Origin: Acidimicrobiaceae bacterium
GTDB taxonomy: Bacteria; Actinomycetota; Acidimicrobiia; Acidimicrobiales; Salinilacustritrichaceae
Assembly (NCBI GenBank): GCA_003476595.1
Contig: DMTU01000343.1
Location: forward strand, 7,284-14,642
Direction: 5' to 3'
DNA length: 7,359 nt
Positions 1-6,216 of this stretch are shown here, one piece after another (positions within the stretch are counted from its first letter, which is position 1; every line of letters begins with the position of its first letter). The notes beneath the pieces were generated by a model. It saw only the letters and a program-made list of their open reading frames with translations, did not search any database and was not told the DNA's origin. A program made the translations under genes and the position numbers.

Positions 1-2
1 CG

Positions 3-146
3 ATCATGACCTCGGGCCGGTTCCGTGGCACGACCCGCTTCGTCCGCTGGCGGCCCGACAAGGAGCCGCACCAGTGCACCTACGACCAGCTCGACGTCGT
101 CGAGCCGATGGCGTTCGCCGACGTGCTCGTCCCCCCGGACGCCTGA
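3..146 (+). CDS. 3' end of an unidentified protein-coding gene (C-terminal 47 residues)
   Basis: An open frame runs in from the left edge and stops at TGA 144-146. The visible peptide is about 47 residues. It is rich in charged and aromatic residues (for example TTRFVRWRPDK and CTYDQLDVVEPM) and ends in VLVPPDA. Its composition and GC-rich third positions look like real coding sequence. There is an in-frame ATG at 6-8, so a very short independent gene cannot be excluded, but the upstream DNA is missing and no ribosome binding site can be judged. It converges on the exonuclease gene, with only 7 bp between the two stop codons. I do not recognise the family from this fragment and assign no function. 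Confidence 0.6.
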   Translation: MMTSGRFRGTTRFVRWRPDKEPHQCTYDQLDVVEPMAFADVLVPPDA

Positions 147-153
147 GCGGGCG

Positions 154-1017
154 TCAGCCCCGGGCCAGGCGGGCGGCCCGCTCGGCCAGGCGATCGCCGT
201 CGAGGGCGGCCGCGACCTCGGCGAAGCCGTCCTGGGGTCCCTGCCAGGCCATGTCGGCGACGGTGGCGCTCACCGGGGCATCGGGCTGCAGCGTCGCGAT
301 CGTGCGGAACAGCAGCGCAGCCTCCAGCTCGTCCTGCAGCACCTTGGCCAGCTTGGCGCCGCTGCGGACGGTGATGTCCCACTGGCCGGCTGAGGGTGGG
401 ATGTCCTCGAGGTGCACGTAGCGGGCCAGCACGGCGGCCGCCGACTTGGCCCCCCAGCCCGGCAGTCCGGGGAAGCCGTCGGCCGAGTCGCCGACCAGCG
501 CCAGGTAGTCGGGGATGGACTCGGGGAGGACCCCGAACTTCTCCTGCACCCCGCCCGTGTCGAACCACTTGTCCTGGCGACGGTCCCACTGCACGACCTT
601 GCCGCCGACGAGCTGGGCCATGTCCTTGTCCGGGGTGCAGACAACCACCCGGTCCACGTCCTCGTCGGCAGCGGCGAGGGCGGCGCCCGCGGCGAGCCCG
701 TCATCGGCCTCGAAGGTGGTCTGGGGCCACACGGCGAACCCGGCGGCGGTCAGCACGTCCTCGAGCACGGGGAACTGCGCCTTGAGCTGCGGGTCGATGC
801 CTTCGCCGGTCTTGTAGTCGGCCCACAGGTCGTTGCGGAAGCTCTCGATGACGTGGTCGGTCGCGATGCCGATGTGGGTGGCGCCGTCCTCCACCAGCTG
901 GAGCATGGAGTTCACGACCCCCCGCACCGCGCCCCGGTCGGGGTCGCGGTTGCTCGGGGAGTAGTGGTAGCGGAACAGCTCGTAGGTGCCGTCGACCAGG
1001 TGCACAGTCAGTCCCAT
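154..1017 (-). CDS. Stand-alone 5'-3' exonuclease / flap endonuclease (T5/PolA N-terminal type)
   Basis: This 287-residue protein matches the 5'-nuclease domain found at the N-terminus of DNA polymerase I, here without any polymerase domain. Such enzymes remove 5' flaps and RNA primers in a metal-dependent reaction on DNA in the cytoplasm. Visible family motifs, in order, are: the first acidic residue in VHLVDG (D9); FEADDGLA with E103, D105 and D106; CTPDKDMAQLV with D130 and D132; and a helix-three-turn-helix DNA-binding segment around residues 168-200 containing LVGDSADGFPGLPGWG (D177, D180). The usual SGDKDxxQL is TPDKDMAQL here, and the usual SDNIPG is ADGFPG; both are mild variants. ATG at 1017 is chosen because a GGGAGG lies 9 nt upstream. 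A second ATG at 1026 would sit directly against that site, and a longer upstream extension would overlap the divergent gene. No partner genes in this window explain its role beyond replication or repair. Confidence 0.9.
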   Translation of the reverse strand: MGLTVHLVDGTYELFRYHYSPSNRDPDRGAVRGVVNSMLQLVEDGATHIGIATDHVIESFRNDLWADYKTGEGIDPQLKAQFPVLEDVLTAAGFAVWPQTTFEADDGLAAGAALAAADEDVDRVVVCTPDKDMAQLVGGKVVQWDRRQDKWFDTGGVQEKFGVLPESIPDYLALVGDSADGFPGLPGWGAKSAAAVLARYVHLEDIPPSAGQWDITVRSGAKLAKVLQDELEAALLFRTIATLQPDAPVSATVADMAWQGPQDGFAEVAAALDGDRLAERAARLARG

Positions 1018-1026
1018 CGGATGCAT

Positions 1027-1032
1027 CCTCCC
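1027..1032 (-). promoter_or_regulatory. Shine-Dalgarno site of the exonuclease gene
   Basis: On the minus strand this reads GGGAGG. It lies 9 nt before ATG 1017 and 0 nt before the in-frame ATG at 1026, which is why the downstream start is preferred. Confidence 0.7.
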
Positions 1033-1041
1033 AGGCGAGCG

Positions 1042-1057
1042 GTGGTCGCGCGGCCAC
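1042..1057. promoter_or_regulatory. Near-palindrome in the exonuclease/DUF305 divergent region, possible operator
   Basis: GTGGTCGCGCGGCCAC is a 16-bp inverted repeat with a single mismatched pair (T at 1046 against G at 1053). A shorter inverted repeat, GGTCG-AA-CGACC, follows at 1074-1085. Both lie in the 88-bp divergent gap. High G+C makes short palindromes common, so a regulatory role is only a suggestion. No convincing -10 or -35 box is visible in either direction here. Confidence 0.25.
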
Positions 1058-1092
1058 GAGTCGGGTAGGGGCAGGTCGAACGACCGCGCACC

Positions 1093-1098
1093 AGGAGG
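1093..1098 (+). promoter_or_regulatory. Shine-Dalgarno site of the DUF305 membrane protein gene
   Basis: AGGAGG sits 7 nt before ATG 1106. This near-ideal match and spacing fix the start of the gene and rule out the longer in-frame extension that would overlap the exonuclease gene. Confidence 0.8.
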
Positions 1099-1105
1099 CT
1101 TCGCC

Positions 1106-1690
1106 ATGAGCGCCACCGACCAGCAGCACGCCCCCGATCAGCACGACGACGGCGGGGGTGGCATGGAGGAGGGTCCGATGTACCTCCGCTTCGGCGCGAT
1201 GATCGCCACGTCGACGGTGGTGATGTTCCTGCTCACCTACACGAACACCTACGCGTGGGATCACGTCCGCTTCAGCGAGGAGCGGCTCTACATGGCCCTC
1301 GTGATGGGGGCAGCCATGGCCGTGATCATGCTCGGCTTCATGATGTCGATGATGTACAAGAACACGAAGATCAACCTGGCGATCGTGGCCGCCGCAGTCG
1401 TCGTGTTCGCCGGAGCGCAGTTCCTGTCCCGGTCCCAGGTCCTCGTCGAGGACGAGGCGTACATGAAGGGCATGATCCCGCACCACTCCATCGCCATCCT
1501 CACCAGCGAGCGGGCCGACATCGACGACGTCCGGGTGCGCGAGCTCGCCGACGAGATCATCGAGGCGCAGCGCAAGGAGATCGCCGAGATGGACTGGCTG
1601 ATCGACGACATCGAGGAGAACGGCCCGGCGACGACGCAGGACGAGGCCGAGCAGCGGCCCGTGCCCGAGTTCGAGGCGTCGTCGTCGTAG
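1106..1690 (+). CDS. DUF305-domain membrane protein with three transmembrane helices
   Basis: The protein has 194 residues. After a hydrophilic, His/Asp/Gly-rich N-terminus (residues 1-24) come three predicted membrane helices at about 26-47, 62-84 and 88-106. These are followed by a soluble C-terminal domain at about 115-168. That domain carries the DUF305 signature: MKGMIPHHSIAI (PHH at 125-127), a helix with RELADEI, and AQRKEIAEMDWL at 154-165. DUF305 is a small ferritin-like helical-bundle family often found near copper or other metal-handling genes, but its biochemical role is not settled. With three helices and an inside N-terminus, the DUF305 part would face outside the cytoplasm. The second helix is strikingly rich in methionine (seven Met within residues 63-83), which would suit soft-metal contact, though this is inference. 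Its TAG stop lies 1 bp from the stop of the opposing channel gene. No metal-resistance gene is adjacent. Confidence 0.85.
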   Translation: MSATDQQHAPDQHDDGGGGMEEGPMYLRFGAMIATSTVVMFLLTYTNTYAWDHVRFSEERLYMALVMGAAMAVIMLGFMMSMMYKNTKINLAIVAAAVVVFAGAQFLSRSQVLVEDEAYMKGMIPHHSIAILTSERADIDDVRVRELADEIIEAQRKEIAEMDWLIDDIEENGPATTQDEAEQRPVPEFEASSS

Positions 1691-1691
1691 C

Positions 1692-2666
1692 TCAGCGGGA
1701 GGGCATGCCCGCGGCGCCCACGAGGCTGCGCACCCGCTTGCGGTGCGTGGACAGGTCGGCGAGGGTCCGCTCGTAGGTCACCCGATCCACCATCGCGATG
1801 CCGGCCTCGTCCAGGCGGTCGGTGCGGGGCACGGTCGGGGTCCCGTCCTCGTCGACCTCGCTCCCGTAGGTCTCGAGGTACGTCGCGATGGCCGAGCGCA
1901 GCTGGCGGCGCGGGGTCGCCAGGGGAGCGACGTGCGGGTCGACGCCGTCGAGGAGGGTGAGGAGGTCGTCCAGGTCGGCGACGGCGAGCGGCGCCGAGGT
2001 CGCCGTGTCCGAGCTCTGGAACAGGTGCAGCACCGGGTAGGCGAGGTGCTGCTCGGCGAGCGTGCCGAGCGCCGCGGCCAGGTCCCGCAGCTGGTGGTCG
2101 AGCTGGATGCGGGCGCCGTCCCACGCGCCCAGGACGACGTCTTCGGGGGAGTCGCCGAGCGCGCGGACCGAGGAGGCGAAGGACCGGGACGCGACCGAGG
2201 CCGAGATGACCGGGAGCAGGTAGGTCACCGACAGGGTGAGCAGGAACAGGCCGGTCGCGCTGACGGCCACGGCCAACACGCGGCCGAAGTCGGTCGCCGG
2301 GGCCAGGTCGCCGTTGCCCAGGGTGAAGAGGCTGTACCCGACGAAGTAGGCCCGCTCGAACCAGTCGACCGGTTGCTTCGTGCCCGAGGTGCGGATGGCA
2401 TCGGGTTGCCCCTCGAGCATGAGGGTGAACCCGGTGAGGAGCAGCGCCGTCCACGTGGCCACGATGACGAGGAGGGCGACCGGGCCGACGCCGGATCGGA
2501 GCCGTCGGTCGCCCGACAGGAGGGGGAGGGTCCGGCGACCGATGGCGGTGATGGCACCGGTCAGCGGGCCTGCGCCCTGGCCCGACCACAGCACGGTGCG
2601 GAAGACGTCCGCCACGACGAGGGCGACCATGAGGCACCCGAGGCCCACGAGCAGGAAATCGCGCAC
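1692..2666 (-). CDS. Potassium-channel-like membrane protein with TLGNGD filter
   Basis: This 324-residue protein has hydrophobic helices at about 3-25, 60-83 and 128-156, with a re-entrant pore loop between the last two. The pore loop reads FVGYSLFTLGNGDLAP (filter residues 115-120), matching the ion-channel 2 (Ion_trans_2) pore. The canonical potassium filter is T-V-G-Y-G-D; here it is T-L-G-N-G-D. The pore-forming unit is therefore helix-pore-helix, with one extra N-terminal helix. The remaining 165 residues form a cytoplasmic C-terminal region, mostly helical and charged, with no recognisable RCK nucleotide-binding motif (no GxGxxG). I infer a cation channel, but potassium selectivity is uncertain. 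The start is GTG at 2666, 9 nt after the stop of the PhzF-family gene. There is only a weak GGGG upstream, so translation may be coupled; ATG at codon 13 is an alternative that would shorten the first helix. Confidence 0.8.
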   Translation of the reverse strand: MRDFLLVGLGCLMVALVVADVFRTVLWSGQGAGPLTGAITAIGRRTLPLLSGDRRLRSGVGPVALLVIVATWTALLLTGFTLMLEGQPDAIRTSGTKQPVDWFERAYFVGYSLFTLGNGDLAPATDFGRVLAVAVSATGLFLLTLSVTYLLPVISASVASRSFASSVRALGDSPEDVVLGAWDGARIQLDHQLRDLAAALGTLAEQHLAYPVLHLFQSSDTATSAPLAVADLDDLLTLLDGVDPHVAPLATPRRQLRSAIATYLETYGSEVDEDGTPTVPRTDRLDEAGIAMVDRVTYERTLADLSTHRKRVRSLVGAAGMPSR

Positions 2667-2675
2667 GACGTGCCA

Positions 2676-3596
2676 CTACCCCGGTGGGATGCCGGTGATG
2701 CAAGGCGCCGGCACCAGCAGCTCCCCCGAGCCGACGTGCACCGCCCGCCCGCCGACGCGCACGGCCACCACCTCGCTGCCGCGCCGGACCGCCTGCACCC
2801 GGATCTCGCTCGGTCGCCCCATCTCCACGCCCTGCTCGATCGTCCAGCCCTGATCGAGGCGGACCGCGCCGGCGACCCCGGCGAGGTACCCGCACGCGGC
2901 CGCGGCTGCCGAGCCCGTCGCCGGATCCTCGGCGACGCCGATGACCGGTCCGAACATGCGGGCCCGCCACCGAGCGCCTCGCACGCCGTCGACCGGGGCG
3001 AGCAGGTAGAGGTCCGGCGCATCGGAGCTGCCGACACCGCCACGCCAGGCGGAGACGTCGAGCTCGGCCCGCTCGAGCGCGGCCACCTCGCGCAGCCCCA
3101 CCATCGTGTAGGGCACGCCGACGCTCCAGCCTCGGGGTCCGAGCTCGGGATGCAGGTCCGCCAGCCCCAGGCCGACCGCCTCGACGACGTCGGCGGGATC
3201 CGCGGTGTCGGCGGGCTCGGGCGGGCCGGGGGTCGTGAGGGTGGCGAGGCCGTCGGCGAGCGTCACCTCGACCGGCCCGACGCCCTCGTGCAGCGTGAGG
3301 ACCTCCGCACGGGCGAGACCGGCGTCCGCCAGCGCGAGCGCAGCACCGATGGTGGGGTGGCCGGCGAAGGGCAGCTCGGTCGCCGGCGTGAAGATCCGGG
3401 CGCTCCAGGCCCCGTCGCCCAGCCCGGTGAGGAAGATGGTCTCCGAGAGGTTGAGCTCCACGGCGACGCGCTGCATCTGGTCGTCGTCGAGCGGGGGCGG
3501 TTCGATGACCACGGCCAGCGGGTTCCCCGTGTAGGCGCGATCGGTGAACACGTCGTAGCGCAGCACGGTGAGGCGGTCGGGCGGAACCGAGGTCAT
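2676..3596 (-). CDS. PhzF-family isomerase/epimerase-like protein
   Basis: The 306-residue protein matches the PhzF (phenazine biosynthesis-like) family, a two-domain diaminopimelate-epimerase-like fold usually of 260-300 residues. Key features are YDVFTDRAYTGNPLAVV near the N-terminus (14-30), NLSETIFL with the conserved catalytic glutamate E52, FTPATELPFAGHPTIGAA (69-86), and GVAEDPATGSAAAA (220-233) in the second domain. PhzF itself isomerises a dihydro-hydroxyanthranilate in phenazine synthesis. Most family members have other or unknown substrates, and no other phenazine gene is present here, so the substrate is unknown. The protein is probably cytoplasmic. ATG 3596 has no clear Shine-Dalgarno site upstream; a GTG at codon 11, just before the conserved segment, is an alternative start. 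The channel gene follows after 9 nt and is probably in the same transcript. Confidence 0.88.
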   Translation of the reverse strand: MTSVPPDRLTVLRYDVFTDRAYTGNPLAVVIEPPPLDDDQMQRVAVELNLSETIFLTGLGDGAWSARIFTPATELPFAGHPTIGAALALADAGLARAEVLTLHEGVGPVEVTLADGLATLTTPGPPEPADTADPADVVEAVGLGLADLHPELGPRGWSVGVPYTMVGLREVAALERAELDVSAWRGGVGSSDAPDLYLLAPVDGVRGARWRARMFGPVIGVAEDPATGSAAAAACGYLAGVAGAVRLDQGWTIEQGVEMGRPSEIRVQAVRRGSEVVAVRVGGRAVHVGSGELLVPAPCITGIPPG

Positions 3597-3667
3597 GTCC
3601 GAAGGATGGGTGCCGCGGCCCGGCGATGGCCAGCGGGTTCATCGCCTCGGCGTTCGAGGTCGGCTCC

Positions 3668-3673
3668 TAGACT
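3668..3673 (+). promoter_or_regulatory. Tentative -10 box upstream of the PAS-GGDEF-EAL gene
   Basis: TAGACT fits the actinobacterial TANNNT -10 pattern and would give a leader of about 30 nt. I see no good -35 hexamer at 16-18 bp, so this is weak. The 115-bp gap separates two divergent genes and must also hold the promoter of the PhzF-family gene, for which I see no clear candidate. Confidence 0.22.
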
Positions 3674-3703
3674 TCCGCTCGGGGATCCCGCAGGGCGCCT
3701 GAC

Positions 3704-3708
3704 GGAGG
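3704..3708 (+). promoter_or_regulatory. Shine-Dalgarno site of the PAS-GGDEF-EAL gene, tightly spaced
   Basis: GGAGG ends 3 nt before ATG 3712 and directly abuts GTG 3709. The 3-nt spacing is unusually short but is better for the ATG, so the ATG is taken as the start. Confidence 0.5.
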
Positions 3709-3711
3709 GTG

Positions 3712-5718
3712 ATGATCGAGGACGAGCGGGCCGAGGGCGGGGCAGGCGTGGCGGTGGGCCCTCCCGCGTCCGCTCCGAGCGGCGAGCTGACGGGCATCTG
3801 CCGACGCGTCGTGCTCTGGTACGCCGCTGCCGCGGCCACCTGGATCGTGGCCAGCGACCTCGTCGTCAGCATGGTGCGCGACGAAGACGTCGAGCAGCAG
3901 GCCGTGGACGTCGTGAAGGGGCTCGTGTTCGTGCTCGTGACGGCCACCGTGCTCTGGGTCGTGCTCCGGCGGCTGACGCGGTCCTACGACGTGCACTTCG
4001 CCCGGGAGGTCACCGCCCAGCGCGACTTCTACCAGTCGATCCTCAGCACGTCGACGGATCTGGTCCTGATCTTCGGGGCCGACGGCCTCATCCGCTACGC
4101 CAACCGGGCGCTCGTCGAGATCCTCGGCTGGGAGCACGTGGACGTGGTGGGCCGCAGGGGCCGCGACTTCCTGCACCCCGACGACGTGAACCCGGCCAGC
4201 TCGTTCCGTGCCAACCTCGAGCTCGGCGGCAGCAACCGGCGGACGTTCCGCATGGCGCACCGGGACGGCACCTACCGGACCCTCGAGATGGCGATGTCGT
4301 CGATCCCGCTCGGCGATGGCACCGAGGGTGCCGTCATCGTGGCCCGCGACGTCACCGAGCGAGCCCGTGGCGAGCAGCAGCTGCGGGCCGCGCTGGCCGA
4401 GGACGCGACCGGTCTCCCGAACCTGCGCATGTTCGTGGCCGAGATGGAGCGCCTCGGCGACGTCACCGTCGTCGGGCTCGACGCCATCGTGCTGCTCGTC
4501 GACATCGACCGCTTCGGGGACATCAACGCGCTGCACGGGCGGGTCGGTGGCGATGCGGTCCTGCTCGAGCTCTCCCGCCGGATGGAGGCAGCCCTCCCCG
4601 AGGCCATCGGGTTCTGGCGCCACGGCGCTGACGAGATCCTCGCCGTGCTCCTGGAGGACCCGGCGCAGACCGCGACCGAGAGCGGGGTGGGCCTGGCCCG
4701 GCTGATCGAGCGCGTCCAGCACGAGGCGGCCGCGCCGATCGCCATCGACGACTCCGATCGGCGGCTGTCGGTGAGCGTGTCGGTGGGCCTCGCCCGGCTG
4801 CCGGTCGACTGCGGGGTGCCGGAGGACTCCCTGAGCTCGCAGATGCTGCGCAACGCGGAGGACGCGCTCGCCGAAGCCAAGCAGCACCCCGATCGCAGCG
4901 CGCTGCGCATCCAGCGCGACGCCGGGGCGGGCAGCGAGCGCGCCCTGGTGATCGAGCAGCTGCACCGGGCGGTCGAGCGCGGTGAGCTCGTCGTCCACTT
5001 CCAACCCAAGATCCGCCTCGCCGACCTGTGCGTCGTCGGGGCGGAGGCCCTCGTGCGGTGGGAGCACCCGGAGCGGGGTCTGCTGCTGCCCGACGAGTTC
5101 CTCCGAGCGGTGGACGAGGCCAACCTCACCGCGGCGATGACGCGCGGCGTGCTGCAGAACGCGCTCGCGCAGGTCCCCGGGTGGCTCGGCGCCGAGGGGT
5201 GCGCCCAGGACTTCGAGGTCTGCGTGAACATCACCCTCGACGACCTGCGGCGACGTCGCTTCGTCGACGACGTCTTCGACGCCCTGCACGAGAGCGGGGT
5301 CGAGGCGCGGCACCTGTGCCTGGAGCTGACCGAGCAGACGATGCTCGCCGACGCGCTCGGCGCCAGCACCGTGGTGGCCGAGCTCCGTCGGGCCGGCATC
5401 CGCGTCGCCATCGACGACTTCGGCACCGGCTACTCGAGCCTCGAGCACATCCGCATCTTCGAGGTGGACGAGCTGAAGATCGACAAGGGCTTCGTGCAGC
5501 AGATCGGTCGGAGCCGCACCGACGAGGCCATCGTCGACTCGATCCTGGCCATCGCCGGCCGTCTCGGCGTGCGGGTCACCGCCGAGGGCATCGAGGCGTC
5601 CGAAGCCCTCGAGTACCTCCGCCAGCGCGGGTGCCACGACGGGCAGGGCTTCCTCTTCAGCCCTGCCGTCCCGGCCGAGGAGTTCGCCCCCGGCCGGTCG
5701 TGGGCGCCGCTGCCCTAG
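3712..5718 (+). CDS. Membrane-bound PAS-GGDEF-EAL protein, probable c-di-GMP phosphodiesterase with degenerate cyclase domain
   Basis: The protein has 668 residues, numbered here from the ATG. Two membrane helices (about 33-55 and 68-87) flank a short outside loop. Conserved-looking features such as WIVASDLVV and KGLVFVLVTATVL match a two-helix module common at the front of PAS-GGDEF-EAL proteins. A PAS domain follows (about 104-217, with LILGADGLIRYAN-like and HPDD elements), then GGDEF (about 230-402) and EAL (about 412-660). The GGDEF signature is GADEI (305-309), and the usual FKxxND of the first metal motif is DRFGDIN (D264 and D266 kept). No RxxD inhibitory site precedes it, so cyclase activity is unlikely. 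The EAL domain keeps E445-A-L, N506, ELTE (E538, E541), D568-D569, K589, E625/E628 and Q645, as expected for active hydrolysis of c-di-GMP to pGpG. The degenerate GGDEF might bind GTP as an allosteric domain, as in some known composite proteins. The PAS ligand is unknown. Confidence 0.92.
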   Translation: MIEDERAEGGAGVAVGPPASAPSGELTGICRRVVLWYAAAAATWIVASDLVVSMVRDEDVEQQAVDVVKGLVFVLVTATVLWVVLRRLTRSYDVHFAREVTAQRDFYQSILSTSTDLVLIFGADGLIRYANRALVEILGWEHVDVVGRRGRDFLHPDDVNPASSFRANLELGGSNRRTFRMAHRDGTYRTLEMAMSSIPLGDGTEGAVIVARDVTERARGEQQLRAALAEDATGLPNLRMFVAEMERLGDVTVVGLDAIVLLVDIDRFGDINALHGRVGGDAVLLELSRRMEAALPEAIGFWRHGADEILAVLLEDPAQTATESGVGLARLIERVQHEAAAPIAIDDSDRRLSVSVSVGLARLPVDCGVPEDSLSSQMLRNAEDALAEAKQHPDRSALRIQRDAGAGSERALVIEQLHRAVERGELVVHFQPKIRLADLCVVGAEALVRWEHPERGLLLPDEFLRAVDEANLTAAMTRGVLQNALAQVPGWLGAEGCAQDFEVCVNITLDDLRRRRFVDDVFDALHESGVEARHLCLELTEQTMLADALGASTVVAELRRAGIRVAIDDFGTGYSSLEHIRIFEVDELKIDKGFVQQIGRSRTDEAIVDSILAIAGRLGVRVTAEGIEASEALEYLRQRGCHDGQGFLFSPAVPAEEFAPGRSWAPLP

Positions 5719-6122
5719 AGGTTCTCCTGCACCAGCTCGATCAGGGTGCCGAAGCTGCCCTTCGGGTGGATGAAGGCGACCGTGGTGCCACGCGACCCTG
5801 GGCGGGGCGCCTGGTCGATGGGGGTGGCGCCGGCGGCGACCATCGACTCGAGGGCCTGGGCGCAGTCGTCGACCCGGTAGCCGATGTGGTGCAGGCCCTC
5901 GCCCTTCTTCTCCAGGAACTTGGCGATGGGCGAGTCGTCGCGGGTCGCTGCGGTGAGCTGGATGTAGGAGTCGGCCACCTTCACCAGGGCCTCCTCGACG
6001 CCGTCGGAGTCGACGACCTCACGGTGGTCGACCTCGGCGCCGAAGGCCTCGGCGTAGTAGGCGATGGCGGCGTCGAGGTCCTTGACGGCGATGGCGACGT
6101 GGTCGATCTCGGTCAGCAGCAT
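5715..6122 (-). CDS. mce: Methylmalonyl-CoA epimerase
   Basis: The protein has 135 residues, the normal length for this glyoxalase/VOC-fold enzyme, which interconverts (2R)- and (2S)-methylmalonyl-CoA ahead of the B12-dependent mutase. It is built of two VOC repeat modules (about 4-60 and 76-131). The four expected metal ligands are visible: H8 in EIDHVAIAV, Q55 in SYIQL, H79 in GLHHIGYRV, and E129 in GTLIELVQ. The GLHHI motif and the segment HPKGSFGTLIEL are typical of the family. ATG 6122 begins right at the conserved N-terminus. There is no good Shine-Dalgarno site, but a TANNNT -10 lies at the right distance for a leaderless mRNA. Its TAG stop overlaps the stop of the EAL gene. The divergent neighbour is a CCR-like dehydrogenase, which suggests a shared role in propionyl-/methylmalonyl- or ethylmalonyl-CoA metabolism. 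Ethylmalonyl-CoA may also be a substrate, but the sequence does not show this. Confidence 0.92.
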   Translation of the reverse strand: MLLTEIDHVAIAVKDLDAAIAYYAEAFGAEVDHREVVDSDGVEEALVKVADSYIQLTAATRDDSPIAKFLEKKGEGLHHIGYRVDDCAQALESMVAAGATPIDQAPRPGSRGTTVAFIHPKGSFGTLIELVQENL

Positions 6123-6129
6123 GACCCGA

Positions 6130-6135
6130 AATGTA
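6130..6135 (-). promoter_or_regulatory. Candidate -10 box for a leaderless mce transcript
   Basis: On the minus strand this reads TACATT, matching TANNNT. Transcription starting 7-8 nt downstream would begin on or next to the A of ATG 6122, giving an mRNA with no 5' leader. This agrees with the missing ribosome binding site. The -35 region is poor (GATTCC about 17 bp upstream). Leaderless genes are common in Actinobacteria. Confidence 0.45.
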
Positions 6136-6185
6136 GTGCGATCGGACCAGCCGGAATCCCATCTGGGCGCACCGATCCGACAAGA

Positions 6186-6212
6186 TGACCGGTCGGTAAC
6201 CGAGCTGACCGG
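6186..6212. repeat. Direct TGACCGG repeats with palindromes in the mce/dehydrogenase divergent region
   Basis: TGACCGG occurs at 6186-6192 and 6206-6212, exactly 20 bp apart (about two helical turns). GACCGGTC at 6187-6194 is a perfect palindrome, and TCGGT-A-ACCGA at 6193-6203 is an overlapping inverted repeat. The second TGACCGG runs into the Shine-Dalgarno site of the downstream gene. This could be an operator for a dimeric regulator, but no regulator gene is present in the window. Confidence 0.35.
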
Positions 6213-6216
6213 AGGA
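6211..6216 (+). promoter_or_regulatory. Shine-Dalgarno site of the CCR-like dehydrogenase gene
   Basis: GGAGGA lies 9 nt before ATG 6226. The next in-frame ATG (6235) is further away, so 6226 is the preferred start. Confidence 0.7.

Noticed and set aside
1018..1116. A longer N-terminus for the exonuclease starting at 1116
   Set aside because: It would overlap the divergent DUF305 start. The GGGAGG before ATG 1017 and the position of the conserved first motif favour the shorter protein.
2676..3596. Part of a phenazine biosynthesis cluster
   Set aside because: Only the PhzF-like protein is present. No other phenazine genes are nearby, and most PhzF-family proteins have other roles.
1288..3642. 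A 784-codon minus-strand open frame overlapping several genes
   Set aside because: It is Arg- and Pro-rich and without motifs, and it shadows the real channel and PhzF-family genes in another frame.
3682..3689. GGGATCCC palindrome before the EAL gene as an operator
   Set aside because: It is only 8 bp long, common by chance in GC-rich DNA, and has no supporting repeat nearby.
1743..4631. A very long (962-codon) plus-strand open frame opposite the channel and PhzF-family genes
   Set aside because: The translation is low-complexity, rich in Arg, Gly, Ala and Asp, with no domain motifs. It lies antisense to two clearly recognisable genes and then out of frame with the EAL gene. High G+C makes stop codons rare in such frames.
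3667..5637. A 656-codon minus-strand open frame opposite the PAS-GGDEF-EAL gene
   Set aside because: It mirrors the EAL gene, has a composition typical of an antisense frame, and has no recognisable domain.
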